From: Amycolatopsis regifaucium | Lineage (GTDB): Bacteria; Actinomycetota; Actinomycetes; Mycobacteriales; Pseudonocardiaceae | NCBI RefSeq assembly: GCF_001613935.1 | Contig: NZ_LQCI01000002.1 | Location: 372,001 to 436,000 of the forward strand | Direction: 5' to 3' | DNA length: 64,000 bases | Shown here: in pieces, positions 56,466 through 64,000 of the stretch | Layout of the letters: each line of letters opens with the position of its first letter | How positions within the stretch are numbered: position 1 is the stretch's first letter | Notes under the pieces: model-generated | Database searches by the model: none | What the model saw: the letters and a program-made list of their open reading frames with translations, nothing else | Told to the model about the DNA's origin: nothing | Position numbers and translations under genes: made by a program

Positions 56466-57033
56466 TCACGGCCTCCGCGAGTCGGTCCCACCGCGGCGCA
56501 GGCGCTCGCGAGCCTCACCCTCGGACAGCGAGGTGATGGGTTGCCCGACCGCGGCTTGATATTCGGCGTCGTAGGCCCTGGTCCAGGCCGTCCTCGGCGT
56601 GATCCCACGCGGCCCACGACGGTGCGGGTTCGAGCGTGGACACCTCAGTCGGCCGTGGGGTGAGCCTGATCAGCCGCGCGAACGCCTCGGCGAAGGCCCG
56701 GGCCGCGTTGTCCGCGCTCGGAAGCAGGGCGCCGCCGGAAATGCAGGTTTCCGCGGTGGCGACGTCCTCGCCGAGCGGCTCTGCGCCGGTGAGCGGCTGG
56801 GGACACGGATAACCAGCCTCGAACATCCGACGTTGGACCTCGACGCAGGCCGCTATCCGCGGCGTGTCCGAACGAATTTTGACCACGACCTCGCGGTCGT
56901 CGGTCAGCCGAAGCCCGATGACGGTGGAGAGGTGCCCGGATCTGAAGATCTCCTCCGCCGGCGGACTGCCGAGATGCTCCACGCACCACTGGGCAAGGCG
57001 CGCCGGATCGACAGTATGCGCACGAGACGACAT
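56466..57033 (-). pseudogene. phosphotransferase (APH-like) relic, frameshifted and truncated
   Basis: From ATG 57033 (GGGAGG upstream) the frame encodes a phosphotransferase N-lobe (RLAQWCVEHLGSPPAEEIFR, VIGLRLTDDREVVVKIRSDT, AGYPCPQPLTGAEPL). Near 56560-56570 sense moves to another frame (TRAYDAEYQAAVGQPITSLS, then EGEARERLRRGG), which stops at 56466. The catalytic HxD loop and the C-lobe never appear, so the gene is broken by a frameshift and a 3' loss. Unshifted, the frame ends at 56515 with an arginine-rich tail. Confidence 0.6.
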
Positions 57034-57193
57034 CTGAACATCCTCCCATGCGCTTACCACCATAACGGCGATTGGCGGTGCACAGGCCCTGCCCGAACAA
57101 GGATATGCTGATCAGAATCGGCCATCTAGCCTTATCCAGTGAAAGTTCGATAGACGGTGCGTAAGTAATCCTTTCCCGGGGTAGACGAACAGC

Positions 57194-58411
57194 ATGCACA
57201 CCGGAGCAGCAGCCACCACGGCTCGAAACGCGGAGGACGGCCGGGCCGGTCCGTGGCTTCCCGGTCTGTCCGGGTTGGCGACCCTCGCGGTCGCCTACGG
57301 GTTCGGCCGCTACGGATATGGTCTTTTCCTTCCCCGCTTTCAAGCCGAATTCGGCGGTTCCACCGGGGCGCTCGGAGCCGTGACCAGCATCGGCTATCTG
57401 GGCGAGCTGGTCGCTCTCTGCGTCGTGGGCTGGTGGGCGGGCCGGAGGTCGCCGCGTTTGCCGATCGGGATCGGACTGGGCTGCGCCGGTATCGGGATGC
57501 TGCTCATCGCCGTCGCTCCCGGCACGTGGGTCCTGGCCGCCGGGGTCGCGGTGTCCGGAATGGCACCCGGGTGGGTCTGGACGCCGTATTCCGACGTCGT
57601 CCAAGAGACCGTGAAGCCCCGTGGGCGGACGCACGCGCTGTCGATGATCAGCACCGGCACGACCTTCGGGGTCGTGCTCGCGGGACCGGCCGCTTTCTTC
57701 GCCACGGACTCTCGATGGAGGCTGGTCTGGCTCGGCGCCGCGGCGGTCGCGTTCCTCGTGCTGGCTTGGAACATCCGCGCACTGCCCTCCGCACCGGTGA
57801 AACGCGAACCACCACATGCGACGGTTCGATGGCGTGAACTGGCCGGCAGGCGGGACGCGTGGCCCTTGTTCGTGGCAGCCACGTCATCCGGGCTCATCGG
57901 TGCGGCCTACTGGTCGTTCGCGGGAGTCGCGGTCTCGACGGCCAACGGGGGAAACGAACGCGTCGCCCCGGCACTGTGGACGGTCATCGGGATCGCGGGA
58001 ACGATCGGCGTGTTCACGGGCCGGTTCGTGCGCCATCACGGTCTTCGTGCGATTTTCGTGGCCGCGCAGATCGTCCTTTCCCTCTCGACGGCCGTTCTGT
58101 GGCTGGCACCCGCGGGCTGGGGATTCGCCCTGACCTCCGCCGCGCTCTATGGCTGCGGCTTCATGGTCGGCGGCACGCTGCTCTCGGTGTGGAGTTCGCT
58201 GGTGTTCCCGGACCAGCCCACACGCGGCTTCAGCGTGGTGGTCGCCTTCATCACCCTCGGCGCCGTGGTGGGCCCTGCGGTGCTCGGACGCGTCGTCGAC
58301 CACGCCGGACTTCCCACCGCCTTCGCGATCGCCACCCTGCTCGCCCTCGCCACACTGGCGGCCCTGCCACGTCGCTCTCGTAACCGATCGGAAGGTCCGG
58401 AAGGATCGTGA
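57194..58411 (+). CDS. MFS transporter (YbfB/CynX-like)
   Basis: A 405-residue membrane transporter with about 12 helices. It has LAVAYGFGRYGYGLFLPRFQ near helix 1, GELVALCVVGWWAGRRSPRL in loop 2-3 and WVWTPYSDVVQETVKPRGRT in the middle. The F-G-R-Y/F-x-x-G start is typical of YbfB/MFS_4 members, exporters or importers of small organic compounds. ATG 57194 follows a 130-bp intergenic region. The CGNR gene starts at its stop codon (TGATG), so both are coupled. Confidence 0.9.
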   Translation: MHTGAAATTARNAEDGRAGPWLPGLSGLATLAVAYGFGRYGYGLFLPRFQAEFGGSTGALGAVTSIGYLGELVALCVVGWWAGRRSPRLPIGIGLGCAGIGMLLIAVAPGTWVLAAGVAVSGMAPGWVWTPYSDVVQETVKPRGRTHALSMISTGTTFGVVLAGPAAFFATDSRWRLVWLGAAAVAFLVLAWNIRALPSAPVKREPPHATVRWRELAGRRDAWPLFVAATSSGLIGAAYWSFAGVAVSTANGGNERVAPALWTVIGIAGTIGVFTGRFVRHHGLRAIFVAAQIVLSLSTAVLWLAPAGWGFALTSAALYGCGFMVGGTLLSVWSSLVFPDQPTRGFSVVVAFITLGAVVGPAVLGRVVDHAGLPTAFAIATLLALATLAALPRRSRNRSEGPEGS

Positions 58412-59028
58412 TGCCGGAACCGCTGGAACACATCGGAGGCCTGGTGTGCCTCGATTTCGCCAACACCGTGGGCCCTCGACGGACTCGGCCCGACAAGGAC
58501 GCTCACGACTATCTCTCGGACTTCGCAAGCCTCATCGAGTGGTCCACGGACGCCGGGATCATCGGGGCGAACCGCGCGGGCCTGCTCCGCAAACGCGTCC
58601 GACGTGACCCCGAGGCCGCCCGGGGCACCCTTTCGCGCGCCAAACAACTACGCGAGGCCATCTACGCGATTTTCGCCGCCATCGCCCAAGGTGACGAACC
58701 GCCCGGCCAGGCGCTCGCCCATCTCCAGCAGGCCTACGCCGAGGCATTGCGACATGCCGACCTGGTCTCGACCCCCACCGGTTTGGACTGGAGCTGGTCA
58801 CCTCGCGGAGAACTCGACTGCGTTCTCTGGCCGGTCGCCCGCTCCGCCGTGGAAACGGCGATCAACGCCGACTTCGACCGGATCAAAGAGTGCCTCGGCC
58901 ATGACGGCAGCTGCGGCTGGTTGTTCTACGACACCAGCAAGAACGGCTCCCGCCGGTGGTGCAGCATGAGCGCCTGCGGTACGTGGGAGAAAACCAGCCG
59001 GCGCGGTTCGACTTCCAGGAAGGGATGA
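58411..59028 (+). CDS. CGNR zinc-finger-type regulator with altered motif
   Basis: A 205-residue ABATE/CGNR family protein. The N-terminal domain (LEHIGGLVCLDFANTVGPRR, DYLSDFASLIEWSTDAGII) is typical. The C-terminal zinc finger reads CGWLFYDTSKNGSRRWCSMS, then ACGTW; the Cys ligands are there, but the family's CGNR is CGTW, and the finger ends early with a basic tail. It is probably a transcription factor for the MFS gene to which it is coupled. The changed motif could alter DNA binding. ATG 58411 or GTG 58408. Confidence 0.87.
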   Translation: MPEPLEHIGGLVCLDFANTVGPRRTRPDKDAHDYLSDFASLIEWSTDAGIIGANRAGLLRKRVRRDPEAARGTLSRAKQLREAIYAIFAAIAQGDEPPGQALAHLQQAYAEALRHADLVSTPTGLDWSWSPRGELDCVLWPVARSAVETAINADFDRIKECLGHDGSCGWLFYDTSKNGSRRWCSMSACGTWEKTSRRGSTSRKG

Positions 59029-59274
59029 CACCGCGAAGCTCGCCGACGGCGACGCCGGTCACCTCGCGGCGGTGTGGTCGACATCAGCGGAGCTAGGTCC
59101 TGAGCCGCCAAACGTTGTGAGGCAACAACAGTGCGAGCGCCGCGGCAGTTGGCCATATCCCGCCGATAGTTGTCCACAAACGAGTGTCGGGCCGGTTCAA
59201 ACCTGCTTAGTGTCGTTGTCGGGGTTCGGAGACTTCTTCCGCCGACCGATGGCGTACTCGACAGAAAGAGCACC

Positions 59275-60453
59275 ATGTGTGATGTGATCGCCCGCGCCGT
59301 GCTCGAGGCTCAGGCACAGGACGGCTCCAGTCGCCGCCGTTTCCTCAAGGTCATGGGCGCGACGGCCGTGGGATCACTGGCGGCAGGAACGGGAATCGCC
59401 GACGCCGCTCCGGAGCGAACGGACGTCGGCGGCCGGACCCGGCTCGTCCTTTTGGGAACCGCGGGTGGCCCGACGGTTCTCGACCACCGGAGGTCCGGGA
59501 CGTCCACGGCCGTCGTTCATCAAGACCGCGTCTACGTCGTCGATCTGGGAATGGGTGCCTATCAGCGCCTGGCACAGGCTGGATTACCGCCAGGCGTCGA
59601 CGAAGGCAACATGCTCGGCAACGTACGCGGGCTGTTCTTCACCCATCTCCACAGCGACCACGTCACGGACTGGCCCGCGATGTACAGCACCGGCATGTCC
59701 AATTCGATCGGCCGCACCACACCGCCGATCGAGGTGTGGGGACCGGGAGACCGGAGCACTCTGCCCCGGGTCTTTCCTCCCGGGAGGCCGCAACCGCCGG
59801 TGGTGAATCCCGGCGATCCGACACCCGGTCTGGTGGGCATGACCGGTTACCTCCGGCAAGCCTTCGCGACGGATCTCAACGACCGGGCGCGGGACAGCGC
59901 ACTCGCCGGGCCCGACAGCCTGTTCCGGCTCCACGACATCGACCTGACCGGAATCTGGTCGCCCGATCCGGGCGGCAGGCCACCGCGTCTCTCCTCCCCT
60001 ATCCACCTCTGGCGGGACGGCGACGTCGAGATCACGGCGACTCTCGTCGACCATCACCCCACGGCACCGGCTTTCGCCTACCGTTTCGACACCCCCGACG
60101 GGTCGATAGTGGTCTCAGGGGACACGACGGTCAGCGAGAACCTCATCGATCTCGCACGTGACGCCGACTATCTCGTCCATGAGGTCATCGACGTGCGATT
60201 CGTCGAGCGGATCGTCTCCGTCCTTCCACCCGAGACGGCCAACGCGTTGCGCGAGCACCTGCTTTCGTCGCATACGACGATCGAGCAGGTCGGGGCTCAG
60301 GTCGCCGAGCCCGCGGGCGTGAAAACCCTTGTGCTCACTCACCTCGTCCCGGCGAACAATCCCGTGACGCGGTGGCGGGCGGCACAGCGGGGGTACTCCG
60401 GCCGCCTCGTCGTCGGCACCGATCTCCAAAGCCTGAACGTCCACCCGAGCTGA
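59275..60453 (+). CDS. Tat-exported metallo-beta-lactamase-fold hydrolase
   Basis: A 392-residue protein. The twin-arginine signal is SSRRRFLKVMGATAVGSLAA (about 18-37, RRxFLK). The mature part has a metallo-beta-lactamase fold: FTHLHSDHVTDWPAMYSTG (H-x-H-x-D-H), LVDHHPTAPAFAYRFDT and VSGDTTVSENL (metal Asp), then LVLTHLVPANNP (last His). Related to arylsulfatase/RNase Z-type hydrolases. ATG 59275 has AGAAAGAG upstream and gives the canonical Tat distance. It is exported folded with its metals. The DJ-1 gene follows after 43 bp. Confidence 0.9.
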   Translation: MCDVIARAVLEAQAQDGSSRRRFLKVMGATAVGSLAAGTGIADAAPERTDVGGRTRLVLLGTAGGPTVLDHRRSGTSTAVVHQDRVYVVDLGMGAYQRLAQAGLPPGVDEGNMLGNVRGLFFTHLHSDHVTDWPAMYSTGMSNSIGRTTPPIEVWGPGDRSTLPRVFPPGRPQPPVVNPGDPTPGLVGMTGYLRQAFATDLNDRARDSALAGPDSLFRLHDIDLTGIWSPDPGGRPPRLSSPIHLWRDGDVEITATLVDHHPTAPAFAYRFDTPDGSIVVSGDTTVSENLIDLARDADYLVHEVIDVRFVERIVSVLPPETANALREHLLSSHTTIEQVGAQVAEPAGVKTLVLTHLVPANNPVTRWRAAQRGYSGRLVVGTDLQSLNVHPS

Positions 60454-60496
60454 GCCACCGGCGACCCCGCCGGGACCATCACAAGGAGTTCCGTCG

Positions 60497-61153
60497 ATGA
60501 CCCAAGCCGCGCAAATCGTGTTGTTCGACGGGTTCGACCCGCTGGACGCGATCGCGCCGTTCGAAGTACTGGCCGCAGGCAGTGACGAGGCCGGCCGAAC
60601 GCTGCACGTCGAGTTCGTCTCCGCGGAGGGCGCCCGGCGGGTCGTGTCGGGAACCCGCGGCATGGCCTTGGAAGCGAACGGCGTCCTCGATCCGGAGAGG
60701 CCGGGCTACCTCGTCGTCCCGGGCGCCTCCGGGCCAGTGGACGGCGACCCCGACGAAGAGGAAACGATCCCCGTGCTGCTGGGGAGGTTCGTCGAGAGCG
60801 CCGCCACGCCGCTGATCAAGCGGGCGCTGGCCAATCCCGACGTGACCGTGGCGACCGTGTGCGGAGGCTCGCTCGCGTTGGCCATGGCCGGACTCATCGG
60901 AGGCCGCCACGCCGTGACCCACCCGCTCGGCATGGAAGCGCTTGAAGCCACCGGTGTGCGAGCCGTCCACGCGCGAGTCGTCGACGACGGGGACCTGGTC
61001 TCCGCCGGCGGGGTGACGTCAGGCCTGGATCTCGGCCTTTACCTGCTGGAACGCGAATACGGCTCGCACGTCGCTCACGCCATCGAACAGCTCTTCGTCC
61101 ACGAACGCCGCGGAACGCCCTGGCGTTCACCGTCCGCCGCGCGAACCCGCTGA
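60497..61153 (+). CDS. DJ-1/PfpI-family protein
   Basis: A 218-residue amidotransferase-like protein. It contains QIVLFDGFDPLDAIAPFEVL, YLVVPGASGPVDGDPDEEET and the nucleophile elbow VATVCGGSLALAMAGLIGGR with Cys. VTHPLGMEALEATGVRAVHA and GGVTSGLDLGLYLLEREYGS follow, typical of isonitrile hydratase/DJ-1-like enzymes (InhA type). No HTH is attached. ATG 60497 has AAGGAG 8 nt upstream. It may be co-transcribed with the Tat hydrolase. Confidence 0.9.
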   Translation: MTQAAQIVLFDGFDPLDAIAPFEVLAAGSDEAGRTLHVEFVSAEGARRVVSGTRGMALEANGVLDPERPGYLVVPGASGPVDGDPDEEETIPVLLGRFVESAATPLIKRALANPDVTVATVCGGSLALAMAGLIGGRHAVTHPLGMEALEATGVRAVHARVVDDGDLVSAGGVTSGLDLGLYLLEREYGSHVAHAIEQLFVHERRGTPWRSPSAARTR

Positions 61154-61275
61154 CCCTGCGCCTTCCGCATCCTCCTCACCATCCGCGACCTCCCCGACCA
61201 GCCGAATGGCTTGCGCGTCCTGTGACATGTGCGACGAGACCCGCTTCGTGTCCGATTCGCCGGTTCTCCACCGGT

Positions 61276-61281
61276 TATTCT
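61276..61281 (+). promoter_or_regulatory. -10 hexamer of a probable leaderless promoter
   Basis: TATTCT is followed by 7 nt (CTGCCCC) and the carbonic anhydrase ATG. No RBS is present. Same geometry as at the PucR gene (8157-8162). Confidence 0.35.
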
Positions 61282-61288
61282 CTGCCCC

Positions 61289-61924
61289 ATGATCGACGCG
61301 CAGCTGACCCCCTCCGAGGCTTTCGACCTGTTGCTGGCCGGAAACCGGCGGTTCGTCGCCGGAACACCCGAGCATCCGAACCAGGACGCCACCCGACGCG
61401 CCGAAACCGCGCCTGGACAACGCCCCTTCGCCGCCCTTTTCGGCTGCTCGGACTCACGACTGGCCGCCGAGATCATCTTCGACCGCGGCTTGGGAGACCT
61501 CTTCGTCGTCCGCACCGCCGGGCACGTCGCCGGCGCGGAAGTGCTGGGCAGCATCGAGTACGCCGTCAGCGTGCTGGACTGCCCCCTGATCGTGGTCCTC
61601 GGCCACGACTCCTGCGGGGCGGTCGCCGCCACCCGCGCCGCCCTCACCGACGGCCTCGGCACCAATGGTTTCGTCCGCGACGTCATCGAACGCGTCACGC
61701 CCAGCGTGCTCGCCGCCCGCGCCGCCGGACTCACCGAAGACGACGACATCATCGCCGAACACATCCGCCAGACCGTCGATCTCCTCATCGACCGCTCCCG
61801 GCTCCTCGCCGACAAGATCGAATCCGGCGAAACCGCCATCGCCGGTCTGTCCTACCGGCTCGCCGACGGCAGCGCCCGCGTGATCACCACCCGCGGAGTG
61901 GCCGCGGAAGAGGCCACCGGCTGA
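61289..61924 (+). CDS. beta-carbonic anhydrase
   Basis: A 211-residue beta-class carbonic anhydrase that interconverts CO2 and bicarbonate. Zinc ligands lie in FAALFGCSDSR (Cys, Asp-Arg dyad) and VVLGHDSCGAVAA (His and Cys). VVRTAGHVAGAEVLGSIEYA is typical as well. ATG 61289 is preferred; the frame is open to 61229. Cytoplasmic. It converges, 12 bp apart, with the Asp23/AmaP operon. Confidence 0.93.
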   Translation: MIDAQLTPSEAFDLLLAGNRRFVAGTPEHPNQDATRRAETAPGQRPFAALFGCSDSRLAAEIIFDRGLGDLFVVRTAGHVAGAEVLGSIEYAVSVLDCPLIVVLGHDSCGAVAATRAALTDGLGTNGFVRDVIERVTPSVLAARAAGLTEDDDIIAEHIRQTVDLLIDRSRLLADKIESGETAIAGLSYRLADGSARVITTRGVAAEEATG

Positions 61925-61936
61925 CGAAGGGAACGG

Positions 61937-62509
61937 CTAAAGGGCGCGGGCGCCCGTCTTGGCGGAGAAGCGGAACTCCACAGTCACCGGCAGGGTGTCG
62001 AGATCGAGTGCCTGCCGCAGCCGCGGCAGGCCGTCGGTGTCGATCCGGCGGCGGATCTCGGTGACGTCGCCGTCCTGTTCGGCACTGATCACCAGCGCGA
62101 GGGCCGGTGTGTGGCGGGTCCCCGCGAGCGTCGCGTGCGCGGCGTGGACGCCGGGATAGTTCGAGACCTCGGCGACGAACGGCTCGATCGCGGCGCCCGC
62201 GGCCAGCTCGGTGCGACCGGCGGCGGGATCGGTTTCGAAGCGCCAGGTGTGGGTCTTGGGCTTACGGGTCAGCTGCGCGATGAGCCATCGCAGCACGAGC
62301 AAACCCAGGACGACCGCGACCGCGGCGGCGACGTAGAGCGTCCAGGTGGGCGGCTGCCCCGTACCGGCCACCAACGCGGATTCCGGTCGCAGGACGGTGA
62401 GCTTGCCGAAATGGGTCAGCAGGGTGAAAACACCGGCCGCGATCAGGACGAGACCACACAAGGCGAGCAACGTGCGATTGAGCCGGGACGGCCGGTTGAG
62501 GCTGGTCAT
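61937..62509 (-). CDS. amaP: AmaP-like alkaline-shock membrane-anchor protein
   Basis: A 190-residue protein with two N-terminal transmembrane helices (about 12-32, TLLALCGLVLIAAGVFTLLT; about 54-78, WTLYVAAAVAVVLGLLVLRW) and a cytoplasmic alpha/beta domain. This is the AmaP plan, the membrane anchor of Asp23. It is the last gene of a tight minus-strand operon with DUF6286, Asp23 and DUF2273 genes. ATG 62509 overlaps the DUF6286 stop (ATGA). Presumed envelope or alkaline-stress role. Confidence 0.85.
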   Translation of the reverse strand: MTSLNRPSRLNRTLLALCGLVLIAAGVFTLLTHFGKLTVLRPESALVAGTGQPPTWTLYVAAAVAVVLGLLVLRWLIAQLTRKPKTHTWRFETDPAAGRTELAAGAAIEPFVAEVSNYPGVHAAHATLAGTRHTPALALVISAEQDGDVTEIRRRIDTDGLPRLRQALDLDTLPVTVEFRFSAKTGARAL

Positions 62510-63033
62510 GACACGCTCCTGGCACTGCGGACCTTGACCTTGACGGTCGGGCGGATGGCGGGGTCGATCTGGTCGAGCCGGTGCGCGATCGCGCCGCGAA
62601 CGGCTTCGGCGAGACCATCGGTGGTCGCCCGCCCCGTGATCACTTTCGCGGAAACCTTGCGAGACTTGAGCTTCACCGTCGCGCTGGACACACCGTCCAC
62701 CGCCGCGGCCGCGGCGCGAAGGGTGGAGCGGTAGCTCCGACGCGAGGCTCCGGAGTCCAAATCGCCTTGGAGCGGCAGGACGGTGAGCCTGCCGGGCAGC
62801 ACCGCCGCCATGACCAGGACCAACCCGAGGAGCACCGCGACGCCGCCCATGACGGCCGTCGCGACGTCACTCCAGCGCAGATCGTGCAAGGTGCCGGCGA
62901 CGGTGTCGTAACGAATCCAGGGAGTCTCACCGAGAAGCATCTGGACCGCGACGACCGCCACGAGAGCGCAAGCGGCGAGCAGGACGATCCCGGTGAGGGT
63001 CGCGGGAATGCTGCGGCGCGGGCGGCGTTTCAC
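62506..63033 (-). CDS. DUF6286-family membrane protein
   Basis: A 175-residue protein with two transmembrane helices (about 10-32, ATLTGIVLLAACALVAVVAV; about 58-82, VATAVMGGVAVLLGLVLVMA) and a soluble C-terminal domain (STLRAAAAAVDGVSSATVKL, KSRKVSAKVITGRATTDGLA) like the DUF6286 proteins in actinobacterial Asp23 loci. GTG 63033 overlaps the Asp23 gene stop. Function unknown; probably scaffolds Asp23-type proteins with AmaP. Confidence 0.85.
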   Translation of the reverse strand: MKRRPRRSIPATLTGIVLLAACALVAVVAVQMLLGETPWIRYDTVAGTLHDLRWSDVATAVMGGVAVLLGLVLVMAAVLPGRLTVLPLQGDLDSGASRRSYRSTLRAAAAAVDGVSSATVKLKSRKVSAKVITGRATTDGLAEAVRGAIAHRLDQIDPAIRPTVKVKVRSARSVS

Positions 63034-63437
63034 TGGACCCTCCTCGTTTCGGCGGTGGCGGTGTGCAGCGCGGTGACGGTGATGTCCACTTGCGACACCG
63101 TGAGACCGGTGAACTCCTCGACACGGCGCATCAAATGGCGGCGGACGTTCTCCGTGGTGCGAGAGACCGACATCGGATAGCTGAGGGAAAGCCTGACGTC
63201 GAGACTGGCGGCACCACCGCTGACTTTCGCGGTGACCTTGGCGCTGTTGTCGAGGTCTTCGCCACCGACAGCGACACCGAGCACACGGCTCGCGGCACCG
63301 CCGACACCGTCGACCTCGGTCACCGCGTGCGCCGCGATCCGCTCCACCGTGCTGTCGGAAATGGTGAGGATGCCCCGGTCTTCGGCGTCGGCGGGAGCAG
63401 CCGTTCCGAGGGTCGCGCTCGACAGGGTGGCGGTCAT
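63030..63437 (-). CDS. Asp23/Gls24-family envelope stress protein
   Basis: A 135-residue Asp23-family protein. It contains GILTISDSTVERIAAHAVTE, VDGVGGAASRVLGVAVGGED, SLDVRLSLSYPMSVSRTTEN and the ending GLTVSQVDITVTAL. These are the repeated beta-alpha elements of the family. ATG 63437 is preferred; the frame is open to 63497. Cytoplasmic, membrane-recruited by AmaP. It is one of up to three Asp23-like genes at this locus. Confidence 0.9.
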   Translation of the reverse strand: MTATLSSATLGTAAPADAEDRGILTISDSTVERIAAHAVTEVDGVGGAASRVLGVAVGGEDLDNSAKVTAKVSGGAASLDVRLSLSYPMSVSRTTENVRRHLMRRVEEFTGLTVSQVDITVTALHTATAETRRVQ

Positions 63438-63441
63438 GGGC

Positions 63442-63618
63442 TCAACCCCTGTCACGGCCGGTGAGCTGCGAAAGGTCGAGCTTGCCGTCGAGGACACGGC
63501 CGACCAGCAGTCCGAGGGCGCCGAGGACCAGAACGACGATGAACGCGCTGAACCCGCCGAAAGCGGCCGCGAGGCCGAGTGCGAGGCCGGTGAGAAGGCC
63601 GAGATGCGTGGAATTCAT
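63442..63618 (-). CDS. small membrane protein of the Asp23 locus (DUF2273-like)
   Basis: A 58-residue protein: MNSTHLGLLTGLALGLAAAF, then GGFSAFIVVLVLGALGLLVG and RVLDGKLDLSQLTGRDRG. Two tightly spaced transmembrane helices and a charged tail. This matches the DUF2273-type small protein present in Asp23/AmaP operons. GGAGAAAC precedes ATG 63618. It overlaps the upstream gene's stop by 4 bp and lies 4 bp before the Asp23 gene. Confidence 0.85.
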   Translation of the reverse strand: MNSTHLGLLTGLALGLAAAFGGFSAFIVVLVLGALGLLVGRVLDGKLDLSQLTGRDRG

Positions 63619-63911
63619 GGTTTCTCCTTGGCTGGTGCGGAGGCGATATCGCCGATCCGCACGTGTACCGGGAGGCCGACCGGCCCCACCGCCGCGCGGA
63701 CGTCGTCACTGATCTCGACGGCGGTCGCCGGATAGCGGCCGGTGACACCGATGGTGATCTCGTCGTCGCGGATGCGGATCCCCGGGATCCGGCGACCACG
63801 CAGGAGGGTGGCGATCTCGCCGAACCGGCCGCTGTGCAGGCCCGCGACATGAGGTTGGGCCTGCACAGCGGCGGCGATGCGGTCGGCGTCGATCTCGACG
63901 CCGGGGGTCAC
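63615..63911 (-). CDS. short Asp23-locus protein
   Basis: A 98-residue protein (VEIDADRIAAAVQAQPHVAG, LHSGRFGEIATLLRGRRIPG, DEITIGVTGRYPATAVEISD, VRAAVGPVGLPVHVRIGDI). The strand/helix order resembles one Asp23-like or heavy-metal-associated-like domain. GTG 63911 overlaps the upstream gene's stop (GTGA). It is the second gene seen in the operon, and its family role is unknown. Confidence 0.78.
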   Translation of the reverse strand: MTPGVEIDADRIAAAVQAQPHVAGLHSGRFGEIATLLRGRRIPGIRIRDDEITIGVTGRYPATAVEISDDVRAAVGPVGLPVHVRIGDIASAPAKEKP

Positions 63912-64000
63912 TGGACGCGGCCGGTGTCGCTCTTGGCGTCCTCGTCCTCGTCGTCGCCGGGAATGTGCACGTCGGACACGTTGATGTTGACCTCGACGAC
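63908..64000 (-). CDS. 3' end of an Asp23/Gls24-family protein (partial)
   Basis: The last 30 codons end VVEVNINVSDVHIPGDDEDE, then DAKSDTGRVQ. The V-E-V-N-V-x-V-x-D-V-H motif is the usual end of the Asp23 fold, followed by an acidic tail. The gene continues beyond base 64000. It should be the promoter-proximal part of the alkaline-shock operon. Confidence 0.82.
   Translation of the reverse strand, partial: VVEVNINVSDVHIPGDDEDEDAKSDTGRVQ

Noticed and set aside
59029..59274. Possible small gene or RNA between CGNR and the Tat hydrolase
   Set aside because: Only a short GTTGT/AACAAC repeat and no sustained frame or conserved structure were found; taken as promoter region.

Overview
The window is 64 kb of high-GC actinomycete chromosome. 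GTG starts are frequent, 4-bp ATGA/GTGA overlaps are common, and the regulator families (PucR, SARP-like, STAND-LuxR, LitR-type MerR) fit a Pseudonocardiales organism, most plausibly Amycolatopsis or a close relative. The genus is inferred from gene content and style, not from a marker gene. No rRNA, tRNA, CRISPR array, integrase or complete insertion sequence was seen, and functions are family-level calls made by reading the translations.

Layout. 0-13 kb: a zinc-ribbon membrane protein; tyrosine/homogentisate catabolism (fumarylacetoacetase plus a coupled unknown protein) beside a MarR regulator, with a shared 18-bp motif at both promoters; a coupled operon of DUF1989 protein, Old Yellow Enzyme and polysaccharide-deacetylase-like hydrolase with a convergent PucR regulator; a membrane kinase that has lost the DFG aspartate; two ClpP paralogues, one without its catalytic serine, next to an XRE regulator with an Ala-Ala C-terminus and a ClgR-like box; a GlxA-type AraC regulator and a cupin. 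13-24 kb: stress and regulatory genes (CsbD, anti-sigma-type ATPase, MFS with its regulator, EF-hand protein), a long repeat-rich non-coding leader before a MerR gene, a secreted HExxH protein, a lipase, and a secreted hydrolase / TetR / STAND-LuxR operon with a perfect TetR-type operator. 24-31 kb: a perfect CIRCE (HrcA) element before two tiny non-chaperone genes, then a region rich in broken genes (SARP, TetR, tannase) around a glutamine-synthetase-like gene and a GAF/CdaR regulator.

31-45.5 kb is the metabolic centrepiece: a light-type carotenoid locus. A LitR/CarH-like MerR gene lies between a rightward crtE-I-B-Yc-Yd-T-U operon, predicted to make an aromatic (isorenieratene-type) carotenoid through a split lycopene cyclase, and a leftward four-gene operon (Rieske protein, amine-oxidase-like FAD enzyme, NAD epimerase, CrtI/CrtO-like FAD enzyme) that probably tailors the carotenoid in an unassigned way.

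45.5-64 kb: a metallo-beta-lactamase/SnoaL fusion lipoprotein; an NmrA / hydrolase / SnoaL operon facing a LysR regulator across an inverted repeat; a 1120-residue secreted protein with six fibronectin type III repeats; DUF1707 and MarR genes with a 14-bp palindrome; DUF6790-like and TMEM175-like membrane proteins; a broken phosphotransferase; an MFS/CGNR pair; a Tat-exported metallo-hydrolase; a DJ-1 protein; a beta-carbonic anhydrase; and the 3' part of an Asp23/AmaP alkaline-shock operon that runs off the right edge.

The best candidates for undescribed biology are the CIRCE-headed small-gene pair, the leader with three copies of a hairpin motif and twelve GCAGTA hexamers, the ClpP/dead-ClpP/pseudokinase/degron-regulator cluster, and the Rieske-FAD-epimerase-FAD operon facing the crt genes.
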